The notes under the pieces were generated by a model, which made no database searches, had not been told where the DNA came from, and was given only the letters and a program-made list of their open reading frames with translations. Both the position numbers and the translations under genes were made by a program. This document shows positions 45,772 through 56,809 of a stretch of 64,000 nt of DNA, in pieces. The first letter of the stretch is position 1. Each line of letters starts with the position of its first letter. Origin of the DNA: Ectobius pallidus (lineage: Eukaryota > Arthropoda > Insecta > Blattodea > Ectobiidae); NCBI GenBank assembly GCA_964059195.1, contig CAXKWD010000011.1, forward strand, positions 32,970,566 through 33,034,565. The letters are read 5' to 3'.

Positions 45772-45974
45772 GAATTTTTATCCTATAATATTCTCACGTA
45801 ATCAGAATTCTGATCAGAATCAGAATTCGTAGTACCGAATTATGATTGAAAAACGTATCTGTATCATGCTATTTCCTACACAAATTCACGGTTTCGTTTT
45901 TATTTAAGCAGCATGGCCTATCGTATGTAGTATTCAGGTTTTGAATCTTACAATTTTATATTGTAATCAAATAT

Positions 45975-46073
45975 AAGATCTCTGCATGCCCTAGATTGGC
46001 TGGGTATCACACTCAGAGAAACACACTCAGAGAAACAGACAGACAGGAAGACAAACACATCCTCATGGCCCAC
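45975..46073. repeat. Dispersed repeat shared with 16395-16481
   Basis: AGATCTCTGC, GATTGGCTGGGTATCACAC and an ACAGACAGACAGGAAGACAA tract. It includes an extra ACACTCAGAGAA duplication relative to the 16-kb copy. Confidence 0.65.
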
Positions 46074-46224
46074 TGCAAGTAGTTTGCGCATCTAACCAGG
46101 TAGTAACTATCATTGTTTATCCAGTATTAACTTATAAGTACTAGTATAAGGTTATTCAGTCAAAATTAATAAAAGCTGATACTTGTAAGTAACTGCTGAA
46201 AGTAATTACTAATACTAGTACTTA

Positions 46225-46345
46225 TTAAAACTAAACTAAACTTCGTGGCGCTACATCCCTGAAGGGACACTTGGCCTACCACCCGACCGCTGCTTCAGGC
46301 AGATGGTAGGATTGGGGGCATGTGGTCAGCATGCCGACACCCAAG
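46225..46345 (-). mobile_element. SINE S3 fragment
   Basis: Shares GGGGGCATGTGGTCAGCATG and the CTTCGTGGCGCTAC end with 28140-28420. Head missing. Confidence 0.55.
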
Positions 46346-46671
46346 TAGTAACTACTTAATTTTTATTCACTCCACACATTAGGTGAGTGTTGAATTCATA
46401 ATATTAGTCCAACTGGTATGCTCGTATTTTTCTTAAGATTTCCATTTATAAGAGTATTTCATTATCGTAAATCTAAAAGTGCAATCACTTCATTTTATCA
46501 TAGGCCTATGTAAAATATATTTTATAAATAATTGCGTATTTCATGGGAGGCCGCGGAGAATTGACAGTCGTTACAGAAAGGTTGGGAAACACTTCTGTAG
46601 GCTAAAGGACTATGCCTGAATACATTCACTCAAGATTAAATCGGAAGGGTTCAGAATCTCTTGCCTCATTT

Positions 46672-47760
46672 CTTCTTCTTCTTCTTCTTCTTCTACCTAT
46701 CCATTAATGGATGTTGGCGACCACATGATGCATCTTCATTCTATGAACCACAGTATGTTGATCTACCCGTGGTAATCCTGTCCACTGCTTAATGTTATCC
46801 AGCCAAGATATTCTTTTTCGCCCTCTTCTTCTTTTACCTTCTATTTTCCCTTCAATTATCAACTGTAGAAGCATATATTTAGTATTCCGTAATAGATGTC
46901 CTAAGTATGCAGTTTTTCTTCTTTTAAAAATCCTTAGTATTTCTCTTTGTTTGTGTAGCCGTTGCAATATTTCGGTATTAGTTATTCTTGCTGTCCATGG
47001 AATTTTAAGCATTCTACGGTAGATCCACATTTCAAAGGCCTCGATCTTTTTTGCTGTTGTTGTATTCAGTGTCCATCCTTCAGAACCATACAGAAGTATA
47101 GACCAGATGTAACATCTTACAAATCGAACTCTGACGTTTAAATTTAGATCTGTGCTTGTGAGAACTTTCTTGAATTTCATGAAAGCATTACGGGCATTCT
47201 CTATGCGACATTTTATATCCATGTCTGATCTCCAATCTTCACATAACCATGTTCCAAGGTACTTAAACTTGTCCACTCTTTGTATTAAAGACTCATTGAA
47301 CCGGAGCTCTGCATTTAGAAAGGAGTCGGGCTGACGTGTGACAATCATAAAATGTGTCTTTTTGACGTTGATGTTCAGACCTAAGTTTCTACTATACTTT
47401 CCTACTAAGTTGACGAGTTGCTGAAGATCATCTAAATTATCAGCAATCAATACTGCATCATCAGCATATCGAATGTTGTTGATGAAGACTCCATTAACCT
47501 TTATGCCTTTGCTTATTTCCCCTATTGCTTCTTGAAAGATATTTTCCGAATATAAGTTGAATAACAGAGGTGAAAGTACGCATCCTTGTCGGACTCCCCT
47601 ACAGATACTAACTGGATTGGTGATCTCATTATCAATCTTAACCTGTGCTGTCTGATTCCAATATAAGTTTTCTATACATCGAATGTCTTTCTGATCTATA
47701 TCCGTTCTTTTGAGGATTTCCATGAGTTTATGATGTTGTACTCTATCAAAAGCGTTTTTA
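46672..47760 (-). mobile_element. 5'-truncated LINE with intact RT palm
   Basis: Bounded by a 13-bp TSD TCTTGCCTCATTT (46659-46671, 47761-47773). The 3' end carries a (GAA)n tail on the minus strand with almost no 3' UTR, as in RTE-like elements. The 5' boundary falls inside the RT coding, so the endonuclease and first RT block are missing. Confidence 0.9.
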
Positions 47761-47798
47761 TCTTGCCTCATTTTGTTTGCCTCATTTATGTAGCTCAT
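46704..47798 (-). pseudogene. LINE reverse transcriptase, N-terminally truncated
   Basis: A 364-codon open frame. The first 12 or so residues (MSYINEANKMRQ) come from flanking DNA beyond the LINE border and are not RT. LINE sequence starts at about KNAFDRVQ, the RT block with the first catalytic Asp. Then come GVRQGCVLSPLLF (about 68-80), the catalytic YADD (111-114), KTHFMIV, FKYLGTWL (178-185), YGSEGWTL and a basic C-terminus (GKRRRGRKRISWLDNIKQW). The palm and thumb are uninterrupted by stops, suggesting a young insertion. The order fits RTE-like or related arthropod LINEs; clade is not certain. With no endonuclease or true start it cannot mobilise itself. Confidence 0.85.
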
Positions 47799-48077
47799 AG
47801 ACCTTGAATTGCCTACAATGAAAGCATCAGATAAAATTCTTCAATGTCATACCTTAACCCTATTGAAATATTTGCATTGTAGAGCAAATCTGAAAGATCT
47901 TGAGTTTAAATGAACAGAGAAAACGGCGTATCTTTTCGAAGAAAACTTAAATGAGTCGAACTATAAAGGGCGAAACATTACCAACATTTATGATCGTAGT
48001 TAATGCAAGTATGCGTCAGCTAGGAATGAAAATAATACTTCCTGGTGGAAATGCAGTTCAGTGTGCTTAGCTTGTTA
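47774..48077. other. No recognisable gene or element
   Basis: Nothing seen. Confidence 0.4.
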
Positions 48078-48608
48078 TAGGCACAAACAAAACAAAATTT
48101 CCTGGAAATATTTATAGCAACAGATATAGCAAGTGTTCAGCTATTCTTCAACATAATCGCTACAGGAATTGAGACATTTGTCATACCGTGGGACCAACTT
48201 TTGAACACTTGTGTCGTAGAACTCTGCCGCCTGAGATTTGAGCCATTGTGTGATAACCTCCGTTTCTCTGTCAATCTCTGTCATCCACTGTCATTTCTTG
48301 AGGGGTAGGAAAAGATTAAATCCTCTGGATGCGCGGTCCGATCTGTAGGGCGGAGACTTCAACACTTCCCTGCAAGTCTCCTGCAAAAGTTCGGCTAGGA
48401 GATGTTTCAACATCCACCCTACAGCTCGGACCTCGCTCCCAGTGTTCAAAAGTTGGTCCCACGGTATGAGAAATGTCTCAATTCCTGTGGCGAGTATGTT
48501 GAAAAATAGCTGTACACTTGCTATATCTGTTGCAATAAATATTTCCATCAAATTTTGTTTTGTTTGTGTAAATGGCCACAGGGAAACTTACCTTATGGAC
48601 GCGCCTTG
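48078..48608. mobile_element. mariner-derived fold-back, second copy, left end truncated
   Basis: Same family as 30815-31490. The right end GGAAACTTACCTTATGGACG plus CGCCTTG is followed by TA; the left end stops inside the arm near GGCACAAACAAAACAAAATT. The right arm is internally deleted at about 48438, joining the GCTCGGACCTCGCTCCC block directly to GTTCAAAAGTTGG. Confidence 0.83.
48141..48359 (-). pseudogene. mariner-type transposase C-terminal third
   Basis: Seventy-three in-frame codons with one internal TGA, from KSPPYRSDRASRGFNLF through LKK, then DRETEVITQWLK, QAAEFYDTS, KLVPRYDKCLNSC to the final stop. The first block matches the mariner PPYSPDLAPSDFHLF signature around the last catalytic Asp; here that Asp is Gly (RGF), so the site is dead. 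This is the longest transposase piece in the window. Confidence 0.82.
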
Positions 48609-48610
48609 TA

Positions 48611-49507
48611 CCACTACGATAAGAGATTTAATAGCATATGAGTTCAATAAGGAATGATTCTGCTTGTGATTCAGCCTATTAGCAGATTTTTGAAAATGCG
48701 AACAGATTTAAATGCCATGGTTCCACTTTGAATAATTACGGGAAAATCATGGAAATTGAAAGTAATATAAATTCAGGAAACGCTTGCTATTATCCTCAAA
48801 ACAAAAACTCAGACCCTCTCTAAGAACTTGAAATTAAATATTGCTTACCATATATTGCATTAATATTATTAAATTACATAGACTACGATGGGCAAGGCAT
48901 GAAGCTCGAGTAGGAAATATAATTTTTTAATTTAATAATTGTAGGCCTTATGAACATTACAGGTAGAAAACCCAATTACAATGTTCATGACAAAAATAAA
49001 ATCCATTAATACAATATAATAAAAACAAAAAGGTAAAAAATGATAAGAATACACATAAGATACATTACGTAAATTAATCTACTAAGTATATACATAAAAA
49101 CGAAAAAGAAATTCCTAGCCACTTCTGGGTTCCAGCAGTTGCCAGCAAGAGGATGTCTTGAACTCGCATTTGTTAGGTTCTGGTTTTAAACCCCGTGACC
49201 GGCAAATTTAAGTTGCGTTTTTTCATGGTCTCTCTAGTCGTAAAAGCAAATGCTGAATTGGAAATTTACCTACCATGACTTATCGCTGCTGTTACATCCT
49301 GTATCATATCCATTAAAATTTAATGTCGATTGAAATTAATAAGTCATAACACATCAATGTCAGTCACATCCTCATCAATAGTTACCCTACATGGCGTACT
49401 GTGGTACACCTAAAGGACCCGAACTCCTGATATGACTTTATGTTCAAAGGAGTATAAATAAAGCAGAATTATATATATACACACACAGGGTGTCCCGCAA
49501 AAAGGTT

Positions 49508-49551
<44 letters not shown>

Positions 49552-50203
49552 TCAGAAATGTAAATATTGGTAGACTAATTAATAAGCAAACGTATAAAAG
49601 TGTCCCTTGAGATCTATTTTAACATAAAAGCTCTTTTAAATTCCGAAGATTTGTTCAAGACATATTTAAAAGCAGAACTGAACACCACCTTTCTAATTTC
49701 TATGTTGTAGTATGCAGCTACTTAACTGCTAGGGTGGTTTCAGCCTAGATAACCGGGATATTGGAGTTGGTTCCTTCTTGCATAACAGCGTTCTTTTGTT
49801 CAATACTTCTTACCCGTTGTTAGATCCTGAACATTGCTTTGTGTACTGCACTTGAACGAAGTAAGTGGGAATACGTTGGCCGTCAAGTATGACGTTGTCA
49901 TGTCGTACTTAAGTGAAGTTGATTTGTATTGAGGATGTACTGACATTCATTTGCAGTGACAGAGAACTAAGCAAAGCTGTATACATTATGTAGGCCTACT
50001 AGAAACCCTTTGGCTTGTACAGTACGTAGTCTGAAATGTATATATATATTTCTGTATCTATATGAGTTAGGGAGCATTCACACTAAAGTAGCATGCCACG
50101 TGCGTCGTGCTACCTGGATTCACACTGCATGCTACTAATTTAAAATACAAAATAAACAAGTGGAATCTTCACACCGAAGTAGCGTGGTAGGAGCGTGCCA
50201 AAA
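48611..50203. other. No gene; (TA)n at 49510-49546 and a transposon-end-like piece
   Basis: CAGGGTGTCCCGCAAAAAGG at 49486-49505 looks like a mariner-type terminus but no partner end is seen. A possible decayed tRNA-like sequence lies at about 49110-49200. Otherwise AT-rich. Confidence 0.4.
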
Positions 50204-50211
50204 GTAGAAAC

Positions 50212-50654
50212 TAGGGATGGGTCCTCGATACTTTCGATACCTCGATACTCTCGATACTTGCATGGTATCGGCATCGAACGATACTTCAGAAAACTCGCTC
50301 GATACTTTTTCGATAGTTTTGTAATTATGCAATTCTGCAATTAAGTGAGAATGCTAGTATTTTTAACAAAAACTTGTAAGTGGACTGTTTAAAAAAGTAT
50401 TTTAGTTTTAATGTAGGCCTAAAGTTTAAAAATAATTATAGGCTACTGATGATATTAAATTTTGTCTCATTAAATATGCAGACTTAATTAATTTAGTTGG
50501 TATTACACAGTTCTCTCAAATTTTAATTTTTAATGTACCTATTTATTGAAACTGGAAATGTTGAAGGTATCGAGTATCGAAGTATCGAGTATCGAGGAAA
50601 AAAATAATGTATCGGTATCGAGTATCGAGAAAATCTGGTATCGACCCATCCCTA
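50212..50654 (+). mobile_element. hAT-like MITE (TATCGA family), short copy
   Basis: 443 bp with exact 8-bp TSD GTAGAAAC (50204-50211, 50655-50662). Same length class and internal deletion as the 24785 copy. Ends are iterated GATACTTTCGATAC words. Confidence 0.94.
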
Positions 50655-51026
50655 GTAGAAACTACAATCTGTGATTGGGTTTGATTATTATATGGTAATC
50701 AAATAATTGTACAATACTAGTAGGAGCAGAAAAGATGAAGATGTAAACATTTAAGTTGTTACGTAATAAAAGAATGATATTCATATTTTCGGGGACAGGA
50801 TCAACAATGAATAAGCTTTCAGGAGGGTTGGAGAGAGACCGTTCTTTTTAGAAACATGTATAAACAGGAGCGAATACGCATCAAATGTGTCTTGAGCAAT
50901 CAAAACTTGTGTCGTCCTTATTGGGAGTATATGCCTATATGCCTATACAGGGGCAACATTATAGAGATATACCCAGAACAGATAATATTAGACAACTGAA
51001 GGAGCTAGGCTAACGTTCGTTTAAAC

Positions 51027-51590
51027 CAGCGTTTCTCAACCTATGGTCCGCGGACCACTGGGACCACTGGTGGTCCGCGAAGATGGTCCAGATGGTCCGC
51101 ATACATAATTAAAAAATATCATGAAGCAAGTAAAGAAGTAAAAAATTGTTACATAAAATGGACACTAGATGTGAACGTTTTTAAAATCTTCGAAAATACA
51201 GGTCCTATTGCAAGTTTCCTTACTTTTGCAGTTACGAACCACAGTTTGAAACCCCTGGTGCACTGACGTCTATGGTTCCCTCTTTCATTTAAAACCCTGA
51301 AAAATAAGCCTTGTCGGAATTTGTTATTAGAGGCGCTCTCTTAACAAGGGTTTTATTGTTGTTGGTGCCCGAGTGTCTGATACCGGTCAACCTGTGTTAT
51401 AATTCCTAATTATATTATCAAATTGGTAATAAATATTAAAGTATGTTCAAAATATAGGCTAATTTTACTATCAATAGTTTACTTACAATTCAATAACTAT
51501 GTTTCCGTCGAATTAAAAAATATATATTTAGAATTATTTCGTTATAAGGATCTATAATTAATACTCCAAATATTAAAAATATAGGCCTAC

Positions 51591-51637
<47 letters not shown>

Positions 51638-51792
51638 GTCATGAAGAATCCCATAAGGGCAATGGCCTCTCCCAGTGGAGGATAGCTCTATAATAATCCC
51701 ACAGATAAAAATGGGATGTAAAATTAGGGGTCCGTAAGATTTTTTTTAGACATTTTAGAGGTCCTCGGGTTCAGAAAGGTTGAGAAACGCTG
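51027..51792 (-). mobile_element. hAT-like MITE (GTTTCTCAAC family), long copy
   Basis: 766 bp with exact 8-bp TSD GTTTAAAC (51019-51026, 51793-51800). It carries the family ends and GGTCCGCGGACC block plus about 450 bp not present in the compact copies, including an AAT array at 51595-51638. Possibly closer to the parent, or expanded by insertions. Confidence 0.9.
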
Positions 51793-51800
51793 GTTTAAAC

Positions 51801-52634
51801 AATTGATCATATTATCCATAGACCGAGACCGACAAACATCCATTGGAGTTTAAGCCTTTGAATAGTAATCTAATAATAATTAATCTTCTGACATAACGAT
51901 TGCAAGCTTGAAACCGATCATGACGATAGTTTCAGTCATAGCAATATCAATTCGAAAATTATACCCATTTTATAAAAGGGAAAAAGTGCAACAAAATTGG
52001 ATTTAAGTTAGACAGAATCTCACGTATTCATATCGTATTCACATTCATATTTTTCTATGTATATTAAATTTGATATTGCGTATCATTTATATTCATTTTA
52101 ACATCCTTGTAAATATTACTATTTCATTTATTACATTTCTATTGTCAGAAAATTTGCTAGTAATCTTGCAGTAAATACTGCTTCCGCTTTGTAAAGCATC
52201 TCTTCTCTTTTTTCCTTATTAGAAACTTTGAACGCCATGAGAGAGTGACAGGCGCATTGAAAGAAGGGAGGGTGAGAGAGAGAATATGAAAGAGGGAGTG
52301 AGAAAATTATATTCAGATAATGGTCTGTACCCGTAATATCTCTGGTGGTTGTGGTGAAAACGTTATTTAACTTGAGTTCAGTCACTAGTGAGCGTCACAC
52401 GACGGAAAACCTTCATCACAGCTGAACAATAAGCTGTCTATAGAGATTTCAGACAGCTCATTACTGCACTTACAGAGGCGACATCGTTGGGAACAATAGC
52501 AAATGCATTAGTACTACAATTTCGAGAAATCATCCATTAACCGCAGTTCATAGAAAGGGGAAGATAGTGCTAACCCTCTTTTTGCTCAAGGTGACTTTGT
52601 TGCACTATTTATTGCAATGTTTCTGGGCATAGAC
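51801..52634. other. No recognisable gene or element
   Basis: GAGAGAG-rich patch near 52265-52300. The 84-codon minus frame at 52131-52385 has no motif. Confidence 0.4.
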
Positions 52635-52637
52635 TAA

Positions 52638-53786
52638 TGCCCGAGTGCACCATTCTCCGGTTTTCTCAGCTGTTTCGTAACCGGGGTAAAAATAATATCG
52701 GGATATTCTAAGGAAACTTGTGCATCATTGCTACAATACCGCGGTTTCCAACCGCTCGAATATATCGCGGTTACTCTGCTACGAAGCCCTTCCCATGGAT
52801 AAATTTGTGTTGGTTTCTTCCATGGCCGCTAGTTTCTCTCTCTCTCCCTCTCTCTGCACGTCCACCAGTCACGGTGACTCACTTATATATTCTTGTTAGC
52901 TATAAGGTGCAATGTTTACAGCGTTTTGGTTCATTATTTGTGTTAATGTAATCCTCTCTAACAGTCTGTACATTTCAATAAAATAACATTTCTGTTTTAA
53001 AGAATAATTCTCAGACGTTTGAATCCAAGGCAACCTTGCCAAAGCAAAGCAACACTACGGAATCTCGGTTCTGAGTTCGGCATAGCCTCGCTTTTATTCC
53101 CGTTCGACTAGTGGAAATTTTAAGTACAAAGTCATGTACATAGCCATGAAAAGGCTGTTATAATTATGTTCGTGTAGTGCAAGTATGATAAATTGATTAC
53201 ATACCCTATATACCGGTACACAGACTATATCGTGATGCATGCAGCCCTTCACTGTAAATTTGGCCTAGGCCCACTGGTTTTCCATATTTCATTTATTTCT
53301 TGCCTTATTGTTCAGTAATAAATGTTCATAAGGATAAAATGGAATATTATATTGCGTATATATGGCTGACTTTGAATTCAAACACCATAGATACTGTACC
53401 AGTCGTGAAAATGAGTTGGTTACGCCTACTACTGGATGGACCTGGTTTGGTTGAGGTAAGAAAGGAAGGTAATTTCAATCGATGTTACAGTACAGTATGT
53501 GTAAATATATGTACCATCGTTCATTCTTCAAATAGATCCCACCTGTCTCTGGTTATTCATTATGTTCAATTAGATTTTGGCTTAGGCCTAGATATCGAAA
53601 ATATGATATATTACGCTGATCTCCATCTTGGAATGAAAACCGCAGTTTTCTCACTTTACAGCTTCTTCGCGGTCGGTAAACATTATACAGCGATAAAGGT
53701 AGAAACCGAGCATCAGAGCGTTTACCGGGGTAAACTAAGCAACTTTACCGCCGTATTCTGAATACCGAGGTTGGTGCACTCGGGCA
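52638..53786. mobile_element. PIF/Harbinger-like element
   Basis: 1,149 bp with a perfect 15-bp TIR TGCCCGAGTGCACCA and inverse, flanked by TAA (52635-52637, 53787-53789). Subterminal ACCGGGGTA/TACCCCGGT words lie inside both ends. A 153-codon frame (53300-53761) ends 25 bp before the right border. Confidence 0.85.
53300..53761 (+). CDS. Hypothetical frame inside a Harbinger-like element
   Basis: A 153-codon open frame, among the longest here that is not RT or simple repeat. I do not recognise a domain: there is no DDE transposase motif and no Myb-like helix pattern. Its 3' part overlaps the subterminal TACCGGGG repeats, which argues for chance. It could be a relic of a Harbinger accessory protein, but nothing in the residues shows that. 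Confidence 0.2.
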   Translation: MPYCSVINVHKDKMEYYIAYIWLTLNSNTIDTVPVVKMSWLRLLLDGPGLVEVRKEGNFNRCYSTVCVNICTIVHSSNRSHLSLVIHYVQLDFGLGLDIENMIYYADLHLGMKTAVFSLYSFFAVGKHYTAIKVETEHQSVYRGKLSNFTAVF

Positions 53787-53789
53787 TAA

Positions 53790-55224
53790 CAGTATCTGGG
53801 ATAACGCTAATAAAAACTATGTAGATTCTTTTGACGTTTTGGGTATTAACATTGACGATATTAGAATAAACGAAAGCGTTACAAAATTAATAACGCTCTG
53901 ATTTAACTTTTCTCCCAGTTAACTCCCTATCTTGTGAATATATTGTTTTTCCACAGTAGTATCTGGTATTTTAAATAAGTTACTAGCAATGAGATACTCA
54001 ATCCAAGGTAATGTTTATTTGCAAACAACACACAAGAAAGGAAAAAATGAAGGTACTATATTCTGAGGGATATTCCTAAGATGAAATGATAGCCAACAAA
54101 TATCTGTAAGAACAAATAAACTTATCATTCCACATACATAAATTTCATCCTTGCAGCGGCAAATTTAAAACAGAATTTCGATCATAATTCGAGATAAATA
54201 TTTTAGTCTACTTGTATCTATCAGAGGCCGTCTAGTCTCTATAATTAGAACACTTATTATTTTCTTTTACTAATTTTATATCACTCGCCTTTACGGGCTT
54301 GTTTCACAAATAGACTATACCTACTCGCAAAATAAAGTCCCTTTTACCACTTGTATAATGAATACATTTCTTATTGAAATATGTTTTTCATTGATCCACA
54401 GTTTTCGTGACCCACGAGGACAAGTAACCATTTCGTGAAAAAACTTTCTGTTATTGGGTAACCTCAGTACCAACACTTCTCCTGAAAGTTAGTTTTAAGT
54501 TTATTTTTTCAAACTAAATACCGGTACAGACTGTAACATTGGCAGTAAAAAAGATGGGGAGTTGTAACAGCCTACCTCGCCAATGTTAATAATGATGATA
54601 CTTTTCCGGTACGCTTAATTCAAGAACCACTGCACACAACAATTTGAAAGTTTACTTGTTGTCCACAGCTTTTTTACAATACATTAAATGTAAAATATCT
54701 TATTTTGAACTTATCAACAGATATACATGATTTTTTAAATATATGTTTTGAATTTACTTTTAAAAATAGGGTTCTTTGACTGAGTGGGAACGATGAAGCA
54801 CTTGTAACAGGCATTCCTAGAAATCTTTGTTTGATTTGAACTCTGAACTGCAATGGGTTATCTATGCCCAGGAAGGTCAATGCCGATATTTTTCCGTTGC
54901 TCACAGAAGTTTCCGGAGGAATGTAAGATATTCAGAATACAGACTAGAGAAAAACGTGTTCATTGTTTGAACAATATTTCCATAGAAAGACTAGGCTATA
55001 TTTAACTCTTGAACCGTTTAACTTAATATTGCAGTAGACAACTTAACTCGATAAGTATTTTCCGTACTGTTCAATTTTTTCCCACGCCAGTGGGGGGGAA
55101 AAAGTAATTAATCAATTTTCTGGCATCTGAATTAAATTGAGAATCGAGTTTGAGAAACAGGCTGTATAAAAATCATTAAGAAGTCTCCCCTTTGCTTAAA
55201 AATCCCATCCTTTAGCAGAATTAT
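53790..55224. other. No recognisable gene or element
   Basis: 1.4 kb of AT-rich DNA with no supported feature. Confidence 0.4.
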
Positions 55225-55228
55225 TTAA

Positions 55229-55675
55229 CCCTTAACTATGCTGGTGTTTTCAGGTTGCGCTAATATGCTGGTGGGGTCTTATATACCCCAAATAAAAAAT
55301 AACAATAAAAGGGTAAAATCAAACAAATATTATTTATAAACCATAATATTATGAAAAAATACAGAATTGCTAATGGTTAAAGAAGATTGTTAGCAATTTT
55401 CACATCCAAAATGGACAAATAGGCTAGAAATAGAAATAACACCTATTTTCACACCAATTTTTAGTTTATCTGCCTCTCTGTAGACAAATACAACATGCTC
55501 GTGGGGTCCAAACGGTTAAAAACTGGTATTTCACTTTTGAGCGCCAATAATGCACACCACTTCCAGCAATGGTCAAATAACAATATATAATAAGATTACA
55601 AAAAGCTTAACTCGTGAAATATTACAAAACAAATGAGTGGAGGGGTTTCATAGACCCCACAAGCACAGTTAAGGG
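55229..55675. mobile_element. TTAA-type MITE (piggyBac-like)
   Basis: 447 bp, ends CCCTTAACTATGCTGGTG and CACAGTTAAGGG. The left flank is TTAA (55225-55228); the right flank reads ACTA, so the second TTAA is lost or mutated. GTGGGGTC and its inverse GACCCCAC recur near the ends. CCC/GGG termini next to TTAA fit piggyBac. Confidence 0.65.
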
Positions 55676-56453
55676 ACTAGTGTTTCTGTGAACAGTCTGT
55701 AGACATCCCATCTAAAAAATCCAAGATCTGCCCTTCATCTTTAAACGGGATCAAAAATACAAATTCTTACAGATATGTCGTTTTTAATGACGTGAAGAGA
55801 CATTCGTGTCAGATTGAAAACAGGTGGAACCACGCGTTTGATGATGACTGCTTAACAAATAGATTTACAGACAATCAGAAGAAATGCCCATGAACTATTA
55901 GAGTTAGATCAGAAATGTACCGGAAGAAAATTGTAAAAAATTCAACCCTCGAAATTGGAAGTAGTCTTCAAATTTTAATATCATGAACCGTTTTGCTACT
56001 TCATATGAAGAATATCAAGACCGCTATATTTTTCGTAGCATACGTATGTATTCTCATTTGAAAATATGGCGGATTTGTTCTAGCGCATCAGCGAAGCATA
56101 CAGATTTTGTTTCGATTATGAATAAATTAGTTTTGGTTTAAGGACAAATGGATGGAAGGATGGCTTCCTGTCACTCCGCGGACAAGAGTTTAGGGCCTAC
56201 GAGTACAGGTTTTTGTTATGCTTATTAATTATTATCCTTCCGGGGCTCAAAAAATAGTATAAGCTCTCGCCTGAACGACCAGCTAAACTAAATAAAGGGC
56301 CCTTTACACACTCAGAATTATCTGTGCAGACCATGCTTGCAAAGAACGTCTGCGTATCGGGTCTCCGCAGTTCGTTTCGCGTTTAAACGCTCAGACTTTC
56401 AAACAGTCCAGGCGAGGTAGATTAAATATTTAAAAAATGAAAGTAGCCACTTC
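55676..56453. other. No recognisable gene or element
   Basis: No motif seen. Confidence 0.4.
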
Positions 56454-56461
56454 GTCTACGC

Positions 56462-56801
56462 CAGCGTTTCTCAACCTTTTTGAACCCAAGGACCTCTAAA
56501 ATTTATAAAAAAATTTACGGACCCCTTTTTCTTAATCCCATTTTTAAAAGTAGGCTATATGTAGGCCTATATTCTTAATAGTTGGGGCATTAATATAGGT
56601 CATTATAACGAAATAAACCTAAATAATTTTTTTTTTTAATTTGACGGAAACACAGTTATTGAATTGGAAAAATATTAAAACCGGAGTTTTACTTCTTTAC
56701 TTTCCATTTGCTTTATGATATTTTAAAATTATGTCTCCGAACCATCTGCACCATCTTCGGGGACCACCGGTGGTCCGCGGACCATAGGTTGAGAAACGCT
56801 G
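56462..56801 (+). mobile_element. hAT-like MITE (GTTTCTCAAC family), copy 3
   Basis: 340 bp, ends CAGCGTTTCTCAACC and GGTTGAGAAACGCTG, TSD GTCTACGC/CTCTACGC (7 of 8). Carries GGTCCGCGGACC inside the right end. Confidence 0.9.
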
Positions 56802-56809
56802 CTCTACGC

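Larger units (their letters stand above)
45431..45794. mobile_element. Inverted dimer of tRNA-like SINE (S4)
   Basis: Flanked by the 14-bp direct repeat CACGTAATCAGAAT (45417-45430, 45795-45808). Within it two tRNA-like heads face each other: one minus (45510-45573), one plus (45699-45771), each followed outward by GGAATTTTT and CCTATAATATTCTCA. The arms are about 95 bp with close similarity, and the centre is about 125 bp. Confidence 0.75.
44629..46594. mobile_element. Long hAT-like element (GTTTCCCAA ends)
   Basis: Ends CAGCGTTTCCCAATC and GGTTGGGAAACACTT, with flanks CTGTAGGA (44621-44628) and CTGTAGGC (46595-46602), 7 of 8 identical. Inner blocks ACCACGTGGGGCCGCGAG and GGGAGGCCGCGGAG resemble the GTTTCTCAAC MITE family, so this may be a longer relative. 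It contains a tRNA-like inverted SINE (45431-45794), a dispersed repeat (45975-46073) and an S3 fragment. Exact ends are uncertain by about 3 bp. Confidence 0.65.

Noticed and set aside
46792..47334. Plus-strand frames opposite the RT gene
   Set aside because: They are antisense shadows of the minus-strand LINE reading frame.
49486..49505. mariner-type terminal sequence CAGGGTGTCCCGCAAAAAGG
   Set aside because: No matching opposite end or TA pair was found, and it runs into a TA microsatellite, so no element can be delimited.
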